NCBI RefSeq assembly: GCF_020686945.1
Contig: NZ_JAJEPR010000070.1
Span: 1-6,511, forward strand
DNA: 6,511 nt
Reading direction: 5' to 3'
Source: Limivivens faecihominis
GTDB taxonomy: Bacteria > Bacillota > Clostridia > Lachnospirales > Lachnospiraceae
Part shown: one piece after another, positions 1 through 4,096 of the stretch
Position numbering within the stretch: position 1 is the first letter of the stretch
Layout of the letters: each line of letters begins with the position of its first letter
Made by a program: the position numbers and the translations under genes
The notes under the pieces: generated by a model
Database searches by the model: none
Told to the model about the DNA's origin: nothing
Seen by the model: only the letters and a program-made list of their open reading frames with translations

Positions 1-851
1 TCTTTATTAAGCTGTTCCTCAATACCTGTCACTGTCCGATCATCCACGGTTCCTTTTGCATCTGTCGGCTCAGAAGCCTGTGCATCCTGCGGAAGCGGTG
101 AAGTCGTTGTTTTCTCAGTCCCAGTTGCATCTGCACTGGTCGTGGTTGCCATTGCACCATTACTGTCACTGGAAGTTTTCTGTTTCTCTGCCTGCTTCTT
201 TGCCCATTCATAATAAGGATTCTGTAACACATACTTTTCAGACGTATTTCCGGCACCATCTGTTACCGTAATCTCAATCTGTTTTGTAGTAAAATCTTTC
301 TGTGTCAATTGCACTCTCAGCATTCCATCCTTCAAGTCTGTATAAGTGGTGCCATTGACTGTTACTGCAGTAATCCCTGATACTGTATCATTCCCCTGAA
401 TCGTCAGCACACCATCTGTCAGGGAAGCAGAGAGTGTAGGCTTTTCCGTGTCATAACACTTAATAGAGCGATTCTGCTCATAGACCTTCCCCTCACCATC
501 TGTAACACGCACATACACTGTCTGATTTCCAGTGATCGTGATACTTCCACTTCCGGTTACATCCTGCCAGCTTCCATCTTTTCCTGCTTTTGCTTCAATC
601 TTTGCTATTGAGAAACCTTCCGGCATATGACTGGCATCTACCGTAACAGCAATGGTTGTTTCTCCCTGTTTCCAGCCATCCGGTTTCTCAATCGTGATTG
701 TAGGCGTGGTATTCTCAGCTGCATAAGCAGTCTGTGTCTGGAGCAAAGGTGTTGTCAGGCAAAGAAATGTCGTTGCAGCAAGCAAGCTCTTTTTTACTCT
801 GCTTTTAGTAATTGTTCTCTTCTTCTGTTTCATTTTTTCCAGATTCATCAT
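1..851 (-). CDS. CD1107-type mobile element surface protein (DUF4366 family), 3' end cut by window edge
   Basis: Exported protein of ICE conjugation modules; its exact role is unknown, and surface or mating-contact function is inference. 283 residues are visible and the frame stays open at position 1. A basic N-region (KQKKRTITKSRVKK) and hydrophobic core end in a signal peptidase I-like site, AYA|AE, at about residue 44. Two Ig-like beta domains follow, roughly 50-131 and 137-209, with matching strands VYVRVTDGEGK and IEITVTDGAGNTSE. A Ser/Thr/Ala/Asp-rich linker fills 226-283. The DUF4366 part and any C-terminal membrane anchor would lie left of the window. I chose the start at 851 (adjacent ATGs at 851 and 848) because a strong AAGGAGG sits at 864-870; the ATG at 833 has only a weak GGAAA upstream and would also leave a complete signal peptide. 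The start overlaps the DUF4315 gene by 47 bases, implying coupled translation. The family match rests on remembered relatives (PDGW near the N-terminus, KAGxxGSWQDVT, RSIKCYD-like motif), so the assignment is good but not searched. Confidence 0.85.
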   Translation of the reverse strand, partial: MMNLEKMKQKKRTITKSRVKKSLLAATTFLCLTTPLLQTQTAYAAENTTPTITIEKPDGWKQGETTIAVTVDASHMPEGFSIAKIEAKAGKDGSWQDVTGSGSITITGNQTVYVRVTDGEGKVYEQNRSIKCYDTEKPTLSASLTDGVLTIQGNDTVSGITAVTVNGTTYTDLKDGMLRVQLTQKDFTTKQIEITVTDGAGNTSEKYVLQNPYYEWAKKQAEKQKTSSDSNGAMATTTSADATGTEKTTTSPLPQDAQASEPTDAKGTVDDRTVTGIEEQLNK

Positions 852-1107
852 CGGCTTTTGTTTCCTCCTTCTGTATTTCTACCCTGCCGGGCAGTTCATT
901 TTTCATTCTCTTTTTGAAAGCTTCCAATTCCGGAATACTCATATCCATTGCACGGATAATTCTTACAATTTCCAGATTTTCCGCTTCTGTTTTTGCAATC
1001 TCCGCAGCCTTGAACCGCTTTAAATCTGCTTCATATCTGGCTTTGGATGCTTCCATTTTCTCTTTGGCTTTCTCATAATCTGCCGTTGCTTTTTCAAGAC
1101 TTTTCAT
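805..1107 (-). CDS. DUF4315 family small coiled-coil protein of conjugative element
   Basis: 100 residues, function unknown; DUF4315 proteins are regular members of this conjugation block. Residues 1-45 are a charged, Ala/Glu/Lys-rich helix (EKATADYEKAKEKMEASKA) expected to form a coiled coil. The family-like core is about residues 43-68, with ENLEIVRIIRAMDMS followed by PELEAFKKRM. From about residue 70 there is a hydrophilic, strongly acidic tail ending ETEEENNY. There is no signal peptide or membrane segment, so it should be cytoplasmic or peripheral. The ATG at 1107 is preceded by AAGGAG at 1113-1118 with a 5-base spacer. The gene follows the hydrolase gene after 42 bases containing a hairpin, and its last 47 bases overlap the next gene. 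A role as a scaffold or partner in the transfer apparatus is only inference. Confidence 0.88.
   Translation of the reverse strand: MKSLEKATADYEKAKEKMEASKARYEADLKRFKAAEIAKTEAENLEIVRIIRAMDMSIPELEAFKKRMKNELPGRVEIQKEETKADDESGKNETEEENNY
864..870 (-). promoter_or_regulatory. Ribosome-binding site deciding the CD1107-type start
   Basis: AAGGAGG on the minus strand, 12 bases before the ATG at 851 and 15 before the ATG at 848. It lies inside codons for Lys80-Glu81-Glu82 of the DUF4315 protein. It favours the 851/848 starts over the ATG at 833, where the spacing would be 30 bases. The 12-base spacing is slightly long. Confidence 0.65.
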
Positions 1108-1121
1108 CGGTTCTCCTTTCC

Positions 1122-1142
1122 GGACGACTGATGCAGCCGCCC
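1122..1142 (-). other. Intergenic RNA hairpin between hydrolase and DUF4315 genes
   Basis: In the minus-strand transcript GGGCGGCUG (1142-1134) pairs with CAGUCGUCC (1130-1122) across a three-base CAU loop: nine continuous pairs, two of them G-U. Six A residues precede it (1148-1143), and the DUF4315 ribosome-binding site begins three bases after it. No U-tract follows, so it is not a standard terminator in the transcribed direction. A stability, processing or translation-tuning role is inference. Confidence 0.55.
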
Positions 1143-1149
1143 TTTTTTC

Positions 1150-3966
1150 TTACCATCGTCCAAATCCATAGAAATGGCTCTGCCAGTATGGGGAATTGAT
1201 GGACGTATACTGCACCGGATGTCCACAATGGATCATCTGACCATTGCCTACATAGATTCCGATATGCGTTACCGGCTCCCCGGCGTCGTAAGTTCCAGTA
1301 AAGAAAATCAAATCTCCCGGCTGCGCCTCCGACTGGGATACTGGTGTACAAATGTTGTACAGTCCCTGTGCTGTTAATCTTCCTGTATTCCTTACACCAG
1401 AGTTTGTTAGACAGTAGCTTACAAATCCAGAACAATCGAATCCACTTGGGGAATATCCACCCCATACATATGGTGTTCCAAGATATCTCGCTGCTTCATT
1501 TAACAAACGCTGTGCTGCTTCACTGGTATATTCATTGCCGCCAAAGCCTGCTCCTTCTCCAGTTTCCAGATAAAAGATCGGGTTTAACCGCTCTCCATTT
1601 TTCAGAAGTTCAATATGAAGATGGCTTCCTGTGGAATTACCAGTATTTCCTACAAGACCTATCTCATCACCTTTCGTGACGGATGCTCCTGCAGATACAC
1701 TCCGGCTGCTTAAATGTGCATACCGCAGTTCATAGCCTTTACTGTCCTTGATCACAACATAATTGCCATAGCTGTCGTTATAAGCAGAAGTTGTAACCGT
1801 TCCGGTCAGCCCTGCCATTACTTTTGTCCCTTCCGGTGCTCCGATATCCATACCATTATGAAGCTGATTTGCTCCTGATATTGGATGAATCCTGTATCCA
1901 TAATAGCTAGTCACACTGGAATACCAGTTAAAATCAACCGGTGTTGCAAACATCTGCAAGTTGCCTTTTGTATCGTTGTAGGCACTGAACAGTTCTTTCT
2001 GGAAAAATCCCAGCCTGTCCTGACAGATTGACATCAAGTTTCCACTATTTAAGGTGACATTCAGCACATCTACATCTCTTGTCCTGGTCACTTCCACTTC
2101 ATTGCTTCCATTATCATCTGCCAGATAACATTCCCATGTTTGATGTCCATGTGCAGATGCTGCCGCATGACTGTCATAATAGACATCAAACTGTACACCG
2201 TATCTTGCGAAAGCTCCGGTATCTTCTACAGTATATTCGACACCATTCATAACTACCTTTGTTCCCATTGGTACAAACGGATTGGAAGCATCTACCGCTA
2301 AAGTATGATTGGCAGTTGGATATGCTCCACTAGCAGTCGGTCCTCCGCTCCAAATACCACAACAAATTGGGCAGTTACAATACCCACTGGTCACAACCTG
2401 TCCCAAAGATTCTCCAACTCTTACAGTTGCTGTCTCTGTCACAGTCTCATTGACTGCTTCTGTTTCTAACCGATACTGCAATGCAAAAAGAGCATCCAGT
2501 TCTGGCTTTACCTGTTCAAAGGTAAATTCTTCATACTTTGCTGACAAATAACTGATCAGGATAAACGGATCATGCTCAATAGGTCCGATGTTATATCGGT
2601 ATTCCTCATGTCCTGGTTCTTCAGATTCCATGTTGTTGATCCGCTCCTGCAGATTAGCTTCCAGCTGTGTGTAATACAGTTCCGCTTCCCGGATTGCCTG
2701 ATCCGATGACAGATAACTGGTTCCGGTATAAGTGATCACATTTTGTAAAAACACTGCAGAGCAAGACGTGACATTCGTTATGATCAGAAACATCAATCCG
2801 ATCAGAACTGCTACACTGATATACACCTTCCGGTTTTCTTTAAAGAAGTTGGTGACCTTACCGCCAATCTTCTTAATATAATCAATCGTACCTTTTGTAG
2901 CTGTTCCTACTGTCTGTTCACTTCGCTTAGCTTTGGCATAATCCCGTTTGATCTGTTGCTTCTGAATCTGTTTTTTCAGCTTCTTCTGCTCCTGATGGGC
3001 TGCCGCCAGTGTCTGTTTCTCTACCTGTCTCTCCAGTCTGCTTCTCTTTCTGGAAGCCCTCTGTTTCCTTCGTCTGGCACTTCTCTGTTCCAGCCGGTAA
3101 ATACCTTCGCCGCCTTCTTCCAACTTATGGGCACCTTCTACCGCCGCATTATCGTCTTCATTTTTGCTGATCTCACGGTGCAATGCTACGGAAGTTGCAC
3201 TTCCTGCTTTCTTGACAACAGAAGCTTTTTCTGTTTTCACAGATTCCCCTTCACCAAACTTCAAACGGGATTTTTTCTTTCCAGGAGATTCTCCTTCATT
3301 TGCCTGATAGACCTGTGCTTTCTTGGAATGCTGCTTTGCTTCCTTTTTCTTTCTTGCTTCTTCATAAGAAAACTTTTTGGCTTTTTCTTTCTGTTTCTGA
3401 TGGTGGAAATTGACTCCATCCGTATCCATCTGGTTCAATTTCTCCATATCTTTGTCATTTTTCACAGAAGCACCAGTTTCCTCATAAGCAAACTTCAAAC
3501 GTTGTTTTTGTTTAGGCTTTTTGCTGCCACCGGTCTGATTTCTCCGGCTGTCTCCCCTGTTTTCTGATAGATCAGCACGTTTATCTTTCAGTCTCTCTAA
3601 CTGTCCGACTTCGGATTTTTCTGCAAGTCTGGATTCTTTTCCGACTTCAGCACGGATTCTTTTTCTATTTTGCTGTTTACTACTCTGTCCAAAATCCTCA
3701 CTTTGCTTCTCTGTCCGTATCAGTTCCGGTGCATCTCTGGATTTTTGCACAGAGGGACGAATATTTTTCCCACTCCGTTCAGACTGGCGGGGAGACTTAT
3801 CCACAAGGTTTTCTTCTTTTTCCCCCTGTTTTCTTCCCATCTGCACATCACTGGCACGGTTACTGACACGAACAGAAGATTTATCTGTCAGGTTTTCTTC
3901 CACCAGACCATCCTTGGTCATCTTTTGGACTTTCTTGTCCCTGACTTTCATTCTCTGTTCTGCCAC
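1150..3966 (-). CDS. CD1108-type conjugation cell-wall hydrolase with 3D, M23 and NlpC/P60 domains
   Basis: Membrane-anchored peptidoglycan hydrolase expected to open the wall for the transfer channel. It has 938 residues. Residues 1-375 are a low-complexity, Lys/Arg/Glu/Gln-rich, probably disordered cytoplasmic head; it carries the family-like stretch ALHREISKNEDDNAAVEGAH near 261-280. One membrane span lies at about 381-402. A 3D (three-aspartate) domain spans about 524-615, with cysteines 530, 532, 535, 536 and Asp559, Asp582, Asp594. An M23 metallopeptidase domain spans about 675-800, with His703 and Asp707 (HNGMD) and His784 (HLH) as likely zinc ligands and His751 and His782 as likely catalytic residues. 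An NlpC/P60 domain spans about 816-938, with Cys845 (DCSG), His901 (HIGIY) and His913. All expected catalytic residues are present, so both peptidase domains look active. The start is GTG at 3966 with AAGGAGGAG at good spacing, three bases after the DUF3789 stop; an ATG at codon 6 is less well placed. Remembered relatives are often shorter, with NlpC/P60 as the only enzyme domain. Confidence 0.93.
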   Translation of the reverse strand: MAEQRMKVRDKKVQKMTKDGLVEENLTDKSSVRVSNRASDVQMGRKQGEKEENLVDKSPRQSERSGKNIRPSVQKSRDAPELIRTEKQSEDFGQSSKQQNRKRIRAEVGKESRLAEKSEVGQLERLKDKRADLSENRGDSRRNQTGGSKKPKQKQRLKFAYEETGASVKNDKDMEKLNQMDTDGVNFHHQKQKEKAKKFSYEEARKKKEAKQHSKKAQVYQANEGESPGKKKSRLKFGEGESVKTEKASVVKKAGSATSVALHREISKNEDDNAAVEGAHKLEEGGEGIYRLEQRSARRRKQRASRKRSRLERQVEKQTLAAAHQEQKKLKKQIQKQQIKRDYAKAKRSEQTVGTATKGTIDYIKKIGGKVTNFFKENRKVYISVAVLIGLMFLIITNVTSCSAVFLQNVITYTGTSYLSSDQAIREAELYYTQLEANLQERINNMESEEPGHEEYRYNIGPIEHDPFILISYLSAKYEEFTFEQVKPELDALFALQYRLETEAVNETVTETATVRVGESLGQVVTSGYCNCPICCGIWSGGPTASGAYPTANHTLAVDASNPFVPMGTKVVMNGVEYTVEDTGAFARYGVQFDVYYDSHAAASAHGHQTWECYLADDNGSNEVEVTRTRDVDVLNVTLNSGNLMSICQDRLGFFQKELFSAYNDTKGNLQMFATPVDFNWYSSVTSYYGYRIHPISGANQLHNGMDIGAPEGTKVMAGLTGTVTTSAYNDSYGNYVVIKDSKGYELRYAHLSSRSVSAGASVTKGDEIGLVGNTGNSTGSHLHIELLKNGERLNPIFYLETGEGAGFGGNEYTSEAAQRLLNEAARYLGTPYVWGGYSPSGFDCSGFVSYCLTNSGVRNTGRLTAQGLYNICTPVSQSEAQPGDLIFFTGTYDAGEPVTHIGIYVGNGQMIHCGHPVQYTSINSPYWQSHFYGFGRW

Positions 3967-3969
3967 TAC

Positions 3970-4080
3970 TTACTCCTCCTTCTTCGGATACCCTTTCCCT
4001 GCCTGTAATAAGCAGAGAAAAGCGATGCCGAAAACAGCACCGCCACTAAAAGTTAATACATATGAAATTGCTCGTAACAT
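3970..4080 (-). CDS. DUF3789-type single-span membrane microprotein
   Basis: 36 residues, starting MLRAISYVLTFSGG and ending GYPKKEE. Residues 4-27 form one hydrophobic span with a small-residue GGAVFG patch, followed by a short charged tail. It is probably a membrane protein of the conjugation apparatus; its function is unknown. DUF3789 proteins of about this size, with a Gly-rich span followed by a CLL-like motif (here LCLL), are known from this same position next to CD1108-type genes. The ATG at 4080 has AAAGGAG at 4087-4093 with a six-base spacer. It starts 16 bases after the VirB4 stop, and its stop lies three bases before the hydrolase start, whose ribosome-binding site it encodes. That tight fit argues for a real gene despite its size. 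Confidence 0.8.
   Translation of the reverse strand: MLRAISYVLTFSGGAVFGIAFLCLLQAGKGYPKKEE
3973..3981 (-). promoter_or_regulatory. Ribosome-binding site supporting the GTG start of the hydrolase
   Basis: AAGGAGGAG on the minus strand, with GGAGG eight bases before the GTG at 3966. It is formed by the last three sense codons (Lys-Glu-Glu) of the DUF3789 gene, directly before its TAA stop. This supports the non-ATG start and translational coupling of the two genes. Confidence 0.75.
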
Positions 4081-4096
4081 TGTTTTCTCCTTTGAT

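Noticed and set aside
29..259. 76-codon minus-strand frame near the left edge
   Set aside because: It is a shifted frame of the Ser/Thr-rich linker of the CD1107-type gene; the Arg/Gln/Met-rich product is typical of a shadow frame.
831..833. ATG at 833 as the start of the CD1107-type protein
   Set aside because: Only a weak GGAAA lies before it, while AAGGAGG is placed for the in-frame ATGs at 851/848. It cannot be ruled out, since the signal peptide is complete from either start.
1122..1148. Rho-independent terminator on the plus strand (GC-rich stem followed by T6)
   Set aside because: In plus-strand RNA the stem has two A-C mismatches, there is no plus-strand gene to terminate, and the T6 overlaps the gap just after the hydrolase stop. 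A weak role against antisense transcription is possible but unsupported.
1094..1465. 123-codon minus-strand frame overlapping the hydrolase C-terminus and the DUF4315 start
   Set aside because: It is out of frame with the clear NlpC/P60 domain, has no family features, and lies wholly within better-supported genes.
2956..3567. 203-codon plus-strand open frame rich in Leu/Phe/Ser
   Set aside because: It is the antisense of the Lys/Glu/Arg-rich head of the hydrolase; AAG/GAA codons read backwards give Leu/Phe/Ser. There is no ribosome-binding site and no recognisable domain.
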